This document shows, one piece after another, positions 1 through 10,802 of a stretch of 64,000 nucleotides of DNA. Source of the DNA: Nymphalis io (Eukaryota; Arthropoda; Insecta; Lepidoptera; Nymphalidae). The position numbers and the translations under genes are program-made. The notes beneath the pieces are model-generated. The model was not told the origin of the DNA and made no database searches. It was given only the letters and a program-made list of their open reading frames with translations. The stretch covers positions 4,898,001-4,962,000 of the forward strand of contig NC_065905.1 of the NCBI RefSeq assembly GCF_905147045.1. Reading direction: 5' to 3'. How positions within the stretch are numbered: position 1 is the stretch's first letter; every line of letters begins with the position of its first letter.

Positions 1-779
1 ACTTTAGTAGCGACGAGGCTGTGATCGGTGTCGCAATCGGCACTGTGAAACGCCCGCGTGTGGAGCGTTTCCCGTAGATCCCTCCTTCTTGTTAGAGCAA
101 GGTCTAATTGGTGCCAGTGTTTAGATCGAGGGTGCATCCACGAGACTTTCCGCATCATTTTGCCTTTAAAAAAGGTGTTGGTAACACACAGCTGGTGCCT
201 TGAGCAAAACTCCAACAGTCGTTGTCCGTTGTCGTTAAGCTTGCCTATGCCGTGTGCACCGAGGCATTCAGGCCAGGCTGATGTACCCTGACCGACGCGG
301 GCATTAAAGTCACCCAAAATATGCAGTCTGTCAGTTGGATTCACCCTGCGCACTGTCTCATCGAGCTGGCCGTAGAACTGATCCTTGGTCTCAGGTTTTG
401 AACTAAGCGTCGGTGCGTAAGCGGAAATTAGCGTGACAAAGCCGCTTTTTGTGTTTAGACGCAAGACCATAATCCGCTCGGAAACGCCTACAGGTGTCTC
501 TATGGCGTTGATGAGATGGTTTCGAACCGCGAAACCTACACCATGCTCTCGTGTTTCCAAGGAACTCTTGCCCTTCCAGTAAAAAGTGTAGTTAGCTTCA
601 CGCAAAGACCCTTCGTCTTCAGTTCTGGTCTCTTGTAAGGCTACGATATCGATTTTGAGCCTTTTAAGCTCCACGTCGATACTGTAAGTTTTGCGCAGTT
701 TTTGGGCGCAATCGGAGCTTCCGTAGGTGTTCGGGAAGCCTGTCCTCATCGTTCGGACATTCCATGTCGCAAAGCGCAT
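1..779 (-). CDS. LINE endonuclease domain (partial, open at window edge)
   Basis: From the ATG at 779 the minus strand stays open for 259 codons to the window edge with no stop. Seen in order: an N-terminal WNVRT motif, LQETR carrying the catalytic Glu, a YAPT motif, GDFNARVG with the Asp and Asn, and DTDHSLV with the terminal Asp-His pair. These are the conserved active-site motifs of the exonuclease-endonuclease-phosphatase fold, which nicks target DNA to prime reverse transcription in LINEs. The usual next part, the reverse transcriptase, must lie outside the window. No frameshift is visible, so this part is either young or still under constraint. The ATG was chosen because the EN fold starts directly after it. 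Confidence 0.85.
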   Translation of the reverse strand, partial: MRFATWNVRTMRTGFPNTYGSSDCAQKLRKTYSIDVELKRLKIDIVALQETRTEDEGSLREANYTFYWKGKSSLETREHGVGFAVRNHLINAIETPVGVSERIMVLRLNTKSGFVTLISAYAPTLSSKPETKDQFYGQLDETVRRVNPTDRLHILGDFNARVGQGTSAWPECLGAHGIGKLNDNGQRLLEFCSRHQLCVTNTFFKGKMMRKVSWMHPRSKHWHQLDLALTRRRDLRETLHTRAFHSADCDTDHSLVATK

Positions 780-1490
780 GTAAGCAGCGTTGTTGTGGGT
801 TTTGAGATTTTTGTTTCTTTGAGCAGGTGGTTAATGTCACAGCGTCAACGTCTAGCTGTAAGGCTTGTGTTCCGTTCACCCAGGCGGAACAAGTTAACGC
901 TGAGGCGGATCAGTACCTTATTGATCGGGGGCTGCCCGACTTAAAGCAGGCGGTAACTGATCAATGGATCTACGATGGATCCTCCTACTGTCAAGAGTGG
1001 CCCCTGGCGTCCGCACTTACGCCTATTCGTGCTGACTTATAACCGGTGACTGCCACTCTCCGTGTTGTTTTCCACCTGCAAGACAGGTGAGCGAAGTGTC
1101 CTCTCCGTGGATGCTGCTACGCCTGGGCCAGGCGACTTTATGGCAACACGGGCTTGCCCAGTACCCATGCCACCCTCTCCTCCTCCCCAGCAGGATCCGC
1201 AGGAATGACGAGTCAATACGTGTGGTGCTGGTTTGGCCGCAGGTGACTGGCTTACGCCTAAACGGAGGCACCGCTCCGGGTTTAATATTAGTTTTCCTTC
1301 TTCTTTGGCGTGACGCTGGGATAATTTTGGGAAACAACGTATCAAGGAGAGGGGTGAGGATACTGTGATCACGGAAGATACAGGAATGTGACACTAGTAG
1401 CTAGAGCAGTCCGGGGTCGCGTACCCGTAGTGATTCCAACCAGCTATCGGACAGATAACTGGTAGATCCACCCTCTGGACTAATGGACGA
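1..1490 (-). mobile_element. RTE-like non-LTR retrotransposon, 5' part, cut by window edge
   Basis: The minus strand carries a GC-richer stretch (to about 1490) followed by an apurinic-type endonuclease frame that runs off the left edge. The endonuclease resembles the many insect proteins annotated 'craniofacial development protein 2-like', which are usually LINE endonucleases of the RTE/BovB group. The stretch from about 780 to 1490 is the likely 5' UTR; its composition differs sharply from the AT-rich flank beyond 1500. The exact 5' end is uncertain and I saw no target-site duplication, because the 3' end lies outside the window. Clade assignment is tentative. Confidence 0.8.
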
Positions 1491-1802
1491 TGAGTAAAAT
1501 TCATTATATTCATGAAAATGTAATGTAGATATTGTATTATTATTATATAGTTTTAGGTATAGTTTTCAAATACTTACCTAAATAATATTTTGTTTCCTAT
1601 TAAAACTGTATGATCGCCTTGATTAAGTAGGTAACTACGATACTTCGTACTTACCAAGTCATGTGGGTGTAATTAGTGTTCGCTAGAAAAACAAGTAATA
1701 AGAATTGTCTCATCAAATGAATTTTTAATAACATTTTTTTCGTTAGTTGTACTAAAAAGCAATTTGTTAAACATAGATTTTTTTAGTTTATTTTTTTATT
1801 AT
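1491..1802. other. AT-rich spacer
   Basis: No coding frame, RNA gene or recognisable repeat seen. Confidence 0.5.
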
Positions 1803-2012
1803 ATAGTGTTGGTCGAGAAGATCATCAGGTAGCCCCTGATGGTGAGTAGTCACCACCAACCATAGACATAGGTGTCGTAGGAAATATTAACCATCCCTTG
1901 CATCACCAATGCGCCACCAACCACGTGAAGTAATTAGTAATGGACGTACCATTGTGTTTGTAGTTACAGTAGCTCATTCTTTCAACCGGAACACAACAAA
2001 CCTAAGTATTGT
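1803..2012 (-). repeat. CR1-like 3'-tail repeat, diverged copy
   Basis: Matches on the minus strand the dispersed repeat best seen at 38781-39067. The stretches meaning 'accatcaggtggc', 'gatgtaagcgatgg' and 'ccggtttgaa' are recognisable but much mutated. Confidence 0.65.
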
Positions 2013-2099
2013 CGTGTGCCTGTAGAATATGTGATGGTGATAGTGATGGATGGTATCTACTAATACCAGCTTGAACTAAGTAAATTTTATACTTAAAAA

Positions 2100-2165
2100 A
2101 TTATAATGGTATATATATATATTTGTATGTATGTATATGTGTATGTATGTATGTATTATTATATG
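2100..2165 (+). repeat. TATG/TA microsatellite
   Basis: Imperfect run of TA and TATG units. Confidence 0.7.
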
Positions 2166-2273
2166 TGGTTAGTGGGATGTAGATATGTGTAGTTTATTAA
2201 ATATTTAGTATTTCCTTTTTATATGTAAATGCACTTACCTGTTCTCTTACAAAATTCTTTCACCAAAGATTGT

Positions 2274-2406
2274 CTGTTAGAGATCGCTATAAGCGATAAG
2301 ACCGCCTTTGCGCACCATTTTTTATTTTATTTTTCTTTGATTGTTTCCTACTTCTCTCATTTTATGTATATGTTGTGCAAAAAGTGTAAAATAAATAAAT
2401 AAATGT
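2274..2406 (+). mobile_element. LINE 3' UTR fragment ending in (AAATA)n-like tail
   Basis: Contains the 'gatcgctataagcgataagac' type segment followed by a T-rich stretch, 'ttgtgcaa' and a terminal AATAAATAAATAAA run. I recognise this layout as a very common 3' end of lepidopteran LINEs. It is heavily 5' truncated and no coding part remains. Confidence 0.6.
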
Positions 2407-2412
2407 TATAAT

Positions 2413-2530
2413 TTCTATTATAGTCAATGTCGCATATCACTTTCTGATATTTCACAATTGTGTTCTGTGGTGAGTTTCGAGCTAGTTCTAATGGAATACA
2501 GTTCTACTGCAACTATATCATATTTACTAT
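2413..2530 (+). repeat. Unnamed dispersed repeat (family U), partial copy
   Basis: Shares the core 'gtcgcatatcactttctga' with segments at 26870-27050 (+), 17697-17890 (-) and 61735-61935 (-). I do not recognise the family. Confidence 0.6.
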
Positions 2531-3499
2531 CCGTGTAACGTGTTGATTGTGAATAATAGTTTATTCTAATCATTTAAATGACTTTTTTTACAACTTATGC
2601 ATGCTACGAGCATTACTATCAAATAACACTTCTTGCGCAATGCTTAATCATTTAAAGCATTCATTATTCAGCTAACGTAGATTTTATGTAATTATAAAAA
2701 TATGAATTTAACTTAATCTTTCTTATCAATTAATTTTAAATTAATTATTAATCAATATACACTTGTAAATTAATTATTGTGCCTGTCTAGCTGAACGTCG
2801 TCATGAATTGCAGGCACGGCATACGAGTCGGCTTAAGAAAAATAATATATTTATTTATTCACCTGACTTCATTTAGCTGCTCCTCTTTATTTAAGGAGTA
2901 TTCTCTCTTTTTGTTATGGTATATATTCTTTCTTAATAGTACAAAACCCTCTCCGAATCGGACTCTCACTTGACCTGTTTCATTTAGTCTTTTGATAAAC
3001 TGTATGTTGTATAAATTTCTATATATATATAAATTTGTTAGTCAGTATAAGTCAGTAACAAATACATTTTCGTGGTAGAAACACCTGTGAAATTAAACTT
3101 ATCAGAATAAACTTAATGTTATTTACATTTTAAACATTTTAAACAGAAAAAGGTAAGACATATATTATTGCAGATATATATTCGCCCAGGACAGGCGAAG
3201 CGCTTGGCGCAAAACTAATTCTATTATAACATTGTTTGTATCTTAATTACAAAATTAGACGAAAGACAAACAGTGCTGATCTTCTTTCGCCGGTTCTTAT
3301 TAGGGTATTTGTCGTTTCAGAACCTGTGGTAGTATTTAATTTAACAATCAATAGGTAACTGTAATGCAGTTGTGAATTATACAAAAATATCGTCGTATAA
3401 AATCACGTGTCGGGGAAGGTTGCTTAAATATTTATAGAGCTAGTTTTCTTTGCTACCAATAAAACCTCATATTAAGGCCTTATTTGTGGTTATAATGCA
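2531..3499. other. AT-rich spacer
   Basis: No gene recognised. A short GC-richer patch near 3184-3212 has no frame or repeat match within the window. Confidence 0.5.
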
Positions 3500-6400
3500 G
3501 TGACGGTGAAAGAATACATTTCACTGCCCCTCTCGTTCCCATGGGTGTCGTAAGAGGCGACTAAGGGATATCTGAGCGACCATCAGCTCATCTGGTGGTA
3601 GGATGTTAAACATCCGCCTGGCTTGTTACCACCGTACGCATGGTGAAAAACTCGTGAAGTGGCTTGCAGCCGCGTTTCGAGATCAGCCAGCGTACAGCCA
3701 GTGCCCGAGCGAGTATTGCCGCGATGGGTGTTGGTCCAATGGAGACGGTTGTTGAACCAATGCCGGGGGAAACTGTATTGACCTGCCGGACAGGGAGACC
3801 CGAAGAAACGGCTGTTCCGCTGGCCGCCTGTAGCATAGTACAGGGGCCCGAGCGTGCCTAACCAGCTCGCGAGGCTGCCCCACCAGGCTACGCATAATCT
3901 CGGGGTGGACCGTCGTGCCGGTAGGTGACCGGAAGGTGGGGTCCCGGCGGCCACTTCCAGGGGGGTTCGGGGGCCCTTCCGTCCGGTGGGTCAGTGTATT
4001 TTTCCTTTTGACAACCACTAGGGGAAACACGCCTCCACACTTTGCCCATCCCTATCGTGACAATACGTCGCTCGCTTCACGTCTCTTTTCTATTCTTTTT
4101 TTCCCAAATGGTAGCGCAACAAAACAGAAATAACGGTCGTACAGCGGTGCACACCCCCACCATACCCTCGCTGTTTGAGGTCGAGTTCTCTAACCGTGGA
4201 CTCTACGCTAACCTCAACGCTGTCCACCACCATCTCGAGACAGCACGGCCAGCAATGTTGTTTCTCACGGAGACACAAATACTCCGTCCTGCCGATATCA
4301 GCTACCTTAATTATCCCGGCTACACGCTTGAAGAATCCTTCAAAGCGAAAGCCGGAGTATGCTTGTTCGTCAGGACGGATGTTTGCTGTCACCGACTGCG
4401 CTGCTTGGAGGACCCCTCCTTCTCCATGTTGGTGGTACGTGTGGACCTGGTTCGTCAGAGCCGAGTCTACGTGTGCCTCTACAGATCCCACAATGGTGAC
4501 TTGGAGACAAGCCGATTATTTGACCATCTTAGTCGGGTAGCAGATGCTGCGCAAGAGCAATTTCCTAACGCGGAATTGGTGTTTTTGGGGGATTTTAATG
4601 CTCACCACGAATCCTGGTAGAAGTCCCTCAAAACTGACCATGCTGGAAGGACTGCTCATGCTTTTGCTCTCACACATGACTTGACCCAACTGGTTAATCA
4701 GCCCACCAGGATCCCAGACATTGATGGGCAAGCACCTTCTCTACTGGACCTTCTGCTGACTTCTTACCCAGTGGAATATCAGGTTGTGGTTCAGGCTCTT
4801 CTTGGCTCTTCGGATCACAGCCTTATATCTTTCACAGCTTATTTCTTTTACTGCCGCCACTAGCCGTATGCAAACGTCGTGTTTGGCACTATAAGTCGGC
4901 AGATTGGGACGGTATGCGCGATTACTATGTTTCGGTCCCTTGGAAGGAACGTTTCTTCAGTGGGAATGACCCGACAGATAGTGCCGCTGCTGTTGCTGAC
5001 GAGATCATGTTGGGAATGGAATACTACATTCCTAGCTCAGATCTCGTCAGTAGGGGTACGCGTAACCGTTGGTTCACTCGTGAATGTATCGATGCTGTAT
5101 CATCTAAGCAGGCGGCATATCGCAAGTGGATCAACGGCTGCATTAGCGGGGCATCTAACATTGACTCACTGAAAGCAAACTACAATAAAAATTCCAAGTC
5201 CTGAAAGGAAATAAGAAAGGCATACACGAGAGCGGATGCACAGCGCATTGTACAAATTGGTCATGACCTTGTTTCGCATCCTAGGGGCTCCCGTAGCTTC
5301 TGGCGTCTGACCAAGTCTGTGCAAAACAATTTCTGCCAACCTTCGCTGCCACCGCTCAGAAATCCGGACGGATCGCTAGCTCTCAGTCCGCAAGAGCAAG
5401 CTGATCTCCTGGCTAAACTCTTTGCCGATAATTTCGTCATCGATGATTGTAATACGCTGCCATCTACAACACCTTCATGTGACCTTCATGTACGATGCTT
5501 GACATCAAAATCAGACAACGTGATGTGCGTGCGGAGCTGCAATCACTTGATGTACGGAAAGCTAGCGGTCCTGATGGAATACCAGCCATAGTGCTGAAGA
5601 AGTGCGCAGTCTGAGAGGTGTCTCCTGTGTTAACGCGCCTGTTCCAACTTTCTCTCTCTTCGGGATGTGTGCCGGAGGCTTGGAGAAGAGCTAATGTGCA
5701 AGCGGTTCCCAAAAAAGGGGATCGGTCTAACCCGGCAAATTATCGGCCAATAGCTATCACCTCAGTACTTTGTAAGGTGATGGATCGGATTTTAAACAAC
5801 CAACTGATCCATTACCTAGAAGATCACTGTTTAATTAATGATCGTCAGTACGGGTTTTGACCAAAACGGTCCACAGGTGATCTTCTAGCGTACGTTACAC
5901 ACCTCTGGGGTGAAGCTATCGACAAGCATGGAGAATCGTTGGCTGTCAGCCTCGATATCTCCAAGGCTTTCGACAGGGTCTGGCACAGAAGTCTTCTCTC
6001 CAAGCTGCCGGCATATGGTCTGACTACTCAGCTATGCACCTGGATTGCCACACAAGCGTAGCCTTCGTGTTTTAGTTGATGGTTGCGCTTCACAATTCTA
6101 TGTAGTGAATGCTGGGGTCCCCCAGGGATCTGTGCTATCTCCGACACTCTTTCTTTTGCATATCAATGATATGCTCTCTCTTGGGAACATACATTGCTAT
6201 GCAGACGATAGTACAGTGCATGGTGGATACCACGGACGCGCAGTGGCTGGGCGGGCGGAAATTGAGGACAGGCGGAAGGATCTTGTCATTGAACTCGATA
6301 GGACATTAGAGCTCATTGCCAAATGGGGCTCTGATAATCTTGTTGAGTTTAATGCCAAGAAAACACAGGTATGCGCTCTCACAGCGAAAAAGTCAGCATT

Positions 6401-7175
6401 TTACCCTCTTCCCTCCCTCTGTGGTACTCCGCTGGTGATACAAAGCAAAATCGCCATGCTGGGGATTGACGTTCGCTGCGACCTTAGTCCAAGGGATTAC
6501 ATCGAGGCTGTTATAAAAACAGCTTCACGGAAACTCGGAGTTCTGAACAAGGTGCGGCGTTTTTTCACGCCACAACAACTGTGCCTGCTGTACAAAACAC
6601 AGGTACGCTCTTGCGTGGAATATTGCTCGCACCTTTGGGATGGTTCCGCTAAGTACCTACTGGAGGCCTTGGACCGGTTGCAGCGACGTGCCGTACGCAT
6701 TATTGGCGACGTAAAGGTCACAAACACCCTTGAACCTTTACAATTGCGTCGTGAGATAGCAGCACTGAGCGCTTTCTATCGACTGTATCACGGCGAGTGC
6801 TCTGAGAAATTATTCTCTCTAATTCCTGCTTCCCCCTTCCTTCTTAAGTCCACGCGAGCTGGTTCTCAATGTCACCGCCTAACTGTGACTTCAATTCCAT
6901 CGCGAACAAAGAAATTTGGCAACTCCTTTCTTTGTCGCACTTCCAAAAAATGGAATTCCTTACCAGCTCACGTGTTCCCCTCCTCTTACAACCCGGGTTC
7001 CATCAAACGAGGCGTGAAGAGGCATCTTGCGGGCCGGCAAGGCGAAGGCGGCTAGTGCAGAACGTTTTTCCCGTCTTTACTGGCCGTCGTCGCGTTTGGA
7101 CTCTACTACTCTACTCTACCACTTACCATCAGGTGGAGTAGAGTCATTTGCCCTCCCGGCGATATAAAATAAAAT
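3500..7175 (+). mobile_element. Jockey/CR1-like LINE, near full length, inactivated
   Basis: Same family as the element at 27537-30809 but in plus orientation and longer at the 5' side. The 5' portion (about 3500-4090) includes the motif 'gtgtcgtaagaggcgactaa', common upstream of ORF2 in lepidopteran LINEs. ORF2 follows in broken pieces, then a 3' UTR with a hairpin (around 7115-7140) and a tail of TATAAAATAAAA type at 7163-7185. I saw no ORF1 for a gag-like protein. The 3' end lies about 185 bases before the start codon of the secreted PEBP gene. Confidence 0.9.
4042..7055 (+). pseudogene. LINE ORF2 (endonuclease + reverse transcriptase), broken
   Basis: Compared with the intact frame at 27637-30657 the order of domains is preserved, but several lesions break it. 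There is a TAG at 4618-4620 just after the GDFNAHHES endonuclease motif. A replaced segment near 4831-4855 shifts the frame after SSDHSLIS. A stop lies at about 5202 in the linker, with a further frame change near 5480-5500. A TGA occurs at 5858-5860 in the RT QYGF block. A deletion near 6045 joins WIA to HKRSLR. After that the frame is open to the stop at 7053-7055, covering RT motif B (here the canonical GVPQGS), YADDS and the C-terminal region. The pattern is normal decay of a dead LINE, not programmed recoding. Confidence 0.9.
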
Positions 7176-7350
7176 AAAAAAATAATATAAGTGTATTTAG
7201 AATATTTTCATATGAGGGTTTAAATTTAGGTTGACTTAAATGTTCGTTATTCGGCATGTTTAAAAATACATACTATTTAATTTAGTTTTTAATTAATTTA
7301 TATCTTTTTTTATTAATTATAAAATAATATATAATATTATCAATTTACAG
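7176..7350 (+). other. AT-rich region with candidate 3' splice site before the PEBP start
   Basis: A pyrimidine-poor 'caatttacag' ends at 7350, ten bases before the ATG of the next gene. It could be the acceptor of a 5' UTR exon lying upstream of the LINE, or chance. Confidence 0.35.
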
Positions 7351-7359
7351 ATAAGAAAT

Positions 7360-7503
7360 ATGTATTTAGTCAACTGCCTCGTTCTATCATTTCTCCTTGT
7401 TAGTTGTTATGGAGACGCACAAAATTCAAGAGTTGCTACAGCTTTTTTGGATAACAAACTTATACCCAACATTGAAACAGTGGCGCCGCAACTTTTTATA
7501 AGC
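7360..7503 (+). CDS. Secreted PEBP-like, exon 1
   Basis: 48 codons: signal peptide (MYLVNCLVLSFLLVSCYG) then the N-terminal segment LIPNIETVAPQLFIS. Donor AGC|GTAAGT at 7504, phase 0. Confidence 0.85.
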
Positions 7504-10420
7504 GTAAGTATTTATCATATGATTTCAATAAATTGCATTTAAGTTCATATAATTGGTGTGAGTGTTGTGTAATTTGATGCACCGTCTTGGGTACAATACC
7601 ACAGAACCATCTTTTCTATACATTTTGATTGACAACAGCATGATTTTCTATACATTTTTAATGTATAATTTTTAATTAATTTAGTTTTAGCTACTCTAAT
7701 ATTTTTTTAAATTTAATTATGTTTATTGAAATTAATAATAAAATTATTTGGCATGCTAGTACTGTCAAGAAAAAAAAAATACATAGACAATAATATTTTA
7801 GATAATTAGTTACCCGTAAATGATTTGAATAAAAGCTTCCTCCCCTTTTATGGAGAAGATTTGGAATTTATTCTTCCATACTGATCCGTTGTGGAATACA
7901 CATCCCGTAGAATTTTAATTCCTACAATACAGGTTTCCTCAGGAGTTTTCTTTAGCCGCCGGGCATAAGATAATTTTTATGAACACAAATACACGAACCT
8001 GTAGAGCCAGTGAAATATGCTTCTACATTATTGTTACTATTAGTCTATAGTCTTGGTTTATTCCGTGTATACACTATTTACATATTATCACTAAGCTAAC
8101 TGACATAGACCTTACTCAAACATATCCTGTACGCAGACTGTCAATACTCCAATACTAAATATCGTGTGATGGATATCGAGATGAGACCATAGACAATTTT
8201 TAGTACTTTTTATAGTTTTGACACATTAGTCCTAACAGCTCTAAACCTTCTCAAAATAAGTGAATGGTGAATTGATCTTTCAGGTCAATTATTCAACTGT
8301 TAATGTGGATTTGGGGACTACAGTCAACCCTCTGCAAACCTTATTACAACCGACTGTCAGTTTTAAAGCCAATTCCACCGGGCTATATACGTTTATGTTT
8401 TTTGGTAATGTAGTTTTTTTTTTTAAATATGGTCTTTTATATTTATATTTTTTTAGCGCTTTTGTGTGCTCTTCACATATTCTACCACTAAACAGCACTA
8501 CCTGGTATTGTTCTGTTCCTGTTTGAAGAGTATGTGCGCCATGGAACCAGGGTATTTCCGTCGCACAAGTGGCCGAAAAAGGCAGTTTTTTTAGTTTTTC
8601 TATGTGTGTGTAATATCGATTTTTGCCTCGTTGGTTTAGTGGCTTGATGTAAGGCCGCAGACCCGGAGGTCCTGAGTTCAAATCCCAGGTCATTCCAATA
8701 AAAAGTTATTGGGTTTTTCTGTCGAAAGTTCTCAATAGCAGCCCAGTCTGGAAGTTGGTAGTGTGTACGGAGTGTAAACGTGCCTCGGAAAGCACGTAAA
8801 GCCGTTGGTCCTGCGCCTGAACACTTTCCGGTCGCGTCGGATTGCCGTCCTATCGGATTATGAGAGTTAAGGAATAGAATGCGCCTGTGTTTGCGCACAC
8901 ACTTGTGCACTATAATATGTCCTACGCAGTTGGCTAATCTCTCTTGAGATTGGCCGCCGTGGCCGAAATCGGTCTGGAAGACTTTTATATAATTAAATAT
9001 ATATATAAATAATTTATAATAATAATATTTAATAACTGTAGATATCTCGAATAATTAAATATCTCTTTAATCAGGGCCGGATCTTCCAATCGATTTCATT
9101 CCAAGATACACGCAGTTCCTCCACTGGTTGATTGTGAACATCCGTGGGGCAAATATGGAAAGCGGCGACACTTTGGCTTCATATTTTCCCCCCACTCCTT
9201 ACCCTGGAGGATTTCCGTACTTATTTCTCCTTTATCAGCAGAGCGAGTGGATTGATCCTGAACCTCTTGATTCGTTATGGTAAATTATTCATTATTAACT
9301 TTTATATATAACGATGTATAAAATATATAGGCTTCTATAAAATATCTCGGCTTCATATATAACTTTTATATGAAGCCGAGACGGCCCAGTGGTATGAACA
9401 CGTGAATCTTAACCGATGATCGTGGGTTCAAACTCGGCCAAGCACCACTGAATGTTCATGTGCTTAATTTGTGATAATAATTCATCTCGTGCTTGACGGT
9501 GGAGGAAAATATCGTGAGTAAACCTGCATGTGTCTAAGTTCACTGAAATTCTGCCACATGTGTATTCTACCAACCCGCATTGGAGCAGCGTGGTGGAATA
9601 AGCTCCTAACCTTCTCCTCAAAAAGGGAGAGGAGGCCTTAGCCCATCAGTGGGACATTCACAGGCTGTTACTGTAAATAAAATCAATTTGAATTAATATA
9701 TATTTATAAGTTACTATCAAAACCTGCAATACGTTGTTCTGTCTGTATATATTCATGACGATCGATTGAACGGTGCAAAAGTTGACGTGCTGCAACGCCG
9801 TCGAGTGCCGAGTTATAACAAATTAACAATCCTACTCTATTAAGAATGACATATGAGCCAGCTGTCACGTTAATAGGTAAATATTAGGAGTAATCGTTTG
9901 TTTATGAAGACGTTATAAAATTATTACTATAATAAATGCAATAAGTAACTCTATTCATATATAAATAGATGCTTAATTTGGCTGTTGATACTAAAAAGCG
10001 CCATTATTTGCAGTTTCAAGATTATATACAGGTTATTAAAATAATGTTAATAAAATTAAAAAAAAAAATCAATAAGTAAACAATGAGTCACCTATAGCTT
10101 TGAACATCGTAAATTCGAACTCAACCGCTTAGGTTTGTAATCGTGCCACTCGTAACACAAACTTTGTTTTGATTGCTTACTACGTATTGTACTACTTTAT
10201 ACTCCCTTTTACATAATAAGATCTACTATATAGAACGTTCTTTATTCATATGTAAATTTATTTTTTCAGTTCAATTCTAAATCGTCCGGGTTTTGACCCC
10301 GTGGAGTTTAAGGAGCGGCACAATCTGACTGGACCAATATCTGGTAATTTTATGCGTGAAGCATACTTATCGCCTGAAGCGCTTGAAAATGTTATAAACT
10401 CTTTAAGTTCGTCCCTTTAA
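7360..10420 (+). CDS. Secreted PEBP-family protein (four coding exons)
   Basis: Coding exons 7360-7503, 8284-8404, 9075-9279 and 10270-10420 join with GT-AG sites and phases 0, 1 and 2 to give 206 residues. Residues 1-18 form a hydrophobic signal peptide, so the product probably enters the secretory pathway. The rest follows the phosphatidylethanolamine-binding fold: LYTF strand, FLHWLIVNIRG (residues 103-113), FPYLFLLYQQ (135-144), then FDPVEF and the LTGPISGNF motif in the last exon. The family binds phospholipid headgroups or other anions and includes kinase-pathway regulators and secreted insect and nematode forms (OV-16-like). Against mammalian PEBP1 numbering, Asp70 is Gly89 and His118 is Phe135, whereas Asp72 (Asp91), His86 (His105) and Tyr120 (Tyr137) remain, so ligand binding is probably altered. 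Introns 2 and 3 carry SINEs. Confidence 0.88.
7504..8283 (+). other. Intron 1 of the secreted PEBP-like gene
   Basis: 780 bases, GTAAGT to TTTCAG. Contains a very worn Metulj-like SINE (about 7830-7985). Confidence 0.8.
7830..7985 (-). repeat. Metulj-like SINE, degenerate
   Basis: Order of 'ggagaag-ttgga-ttattc', 'tggaatacacat' and 'caggtttcctca' follows the minus-strand SINE at 23090-23386, with many changes. Confidence 0.5.
8284..8404 (+). CDS. Secreted PEBP-like, exon 2
   Basis: 121 bases after a cag acceptor. Encodes VNYSTVNVDLGTTVNPLQTL and on to LYTFMFF; donor G|GTAATG, phase 1. The family's NxLTPTQ segment is here NPLQTLLQ. Confidence 0.85.
8624..8985 (+). repeat. tRNA-derived SINE, family B, full-length copy (intron 2)
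   Basis: Type copy for a second tRNA-derived SINE in the window. Head has an A-box-like 'ttggtttagtggc' and a B-box-like 'gagttcaaatcc'. The body includes 'aaaaagttattgggtttttc', 'ctgcgcctgaac' and 'gtcggattgccgtcc'. The tail reads 'ttgagattggccgccgtggc' then 'cgaaatcggtctgga'. Other copies are at 26404, 34966, 43336 and 58242, with pieces at 11635, 40675, 53023 and 61085. Frames across it are not genes. Confidence 0.85.
9075..9279 (+). CDS. Secreted PEBP-like, exon 3
   Basis: 205 bases, acceptor tcag at 9071-9074, donor ATG|GTAAAT. Encodes GPDLPIDF, HWLIVNIRG, GDTLASY and FLLYQQ, the central PEBP strands; ends in phase 2. Confidence 0.87.
9372..9677 (+). repeat. Metulj-like tRNA-derived SINE, full copy (intron 3)
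   Basis: Type copy of the most frequent SINE here, resembling Metulj of Heliconius. Head 'gccgagacggcccagtggt' (A box) and 'gatcgtgggttcaaactc' (B box). Body 'catgtgcttaatttgtgat', 'gacggtggaggaaaa', 'cccgcattggagcagcgtgg', 'aggaggccttagccc'. Tail 'gggacattcacaggctgtta'. Confidence 0.88.
10270..10420 (+). CDS. Secreted PEBP-like, exon 4
   Basis: 151 bases after a T-rich cag acceptor at 10261-10269. Encodes the C-terminal PEBP part (FDPVEFKERHNLTGPISGNF, then the terminal helix) and stops at TAA 10418-10420. Confidence 0.87.
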
Positions 10421-10493
10421 TACATTTATGATTTTACTTTGATTTATGTACATCACATTTATGTACATATTCCATTGTAATTTCTAAAATCAA

Positions 10494-10499
10494 AATAAA
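10494..10499 (+). terminator. Poly(A) signal AATAAA of the secreted PEBP-like gene
   Basis: Canonical hexamer 73 bases after the stop codon. Confidence 0.6.
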
Positions 10500-10744
10500 C
10501 GTAGTTCAGTGAATTTCATGGCATATAATTGTCTATCTATCCCATATAATGTCCTTATTTCTATTTAGAGCAGTCGCGTTTTCAAAATTTGCTCGCAAAA
10601 ATTGATTATCCGTAATTATGCCAATATATGTCCAGCATTATGTGGATGAATATTCAATGAGCATAAAATCGTTTTTTGGAACTGTTTGTCCTTTGAAATT
10701 ATTTTACCTAAAACGTATGCTGTATAATAAAGGGAAGCATTTCA

Positions 10745-10750
10745 TTTATT
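10745..10750 (-). terminator. Poly(A) signal AATAAA of the cytosolic PEBP gene
   Basis: Minus-strand AATAAA about 55 bases past the stop. A second AATAAA overlaps the stop codon itself (10799-10804) and is too close to be the likely site. Confidence 0.5.
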
Positions 10751-10802
10751 TTCTAATGGTACTGACAATATATAAAATGAAAATATATATTAATAAACTT
10801 TA

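Noticed and set aside
664..879. 71-codon minus frame over the start of the endonuclease
   Set aside because: Shadow frame; the neighbouring frame from 779 has the real endonuclease motifs.
1023..1394. 123- and 111-codon overlapping minus-strand frames in the LINE leader
   Set aside because: They lie in the GC-rich 5' UTR of the RTE-like element, overlap each other in different frames and show no domain; absence of stops is expected in GC-rich DNA.
8289..8910. 134- and 140-codon minus frames
   Set aside because: They run antisense across PEBP exon 2 and a SINE and have no domain.
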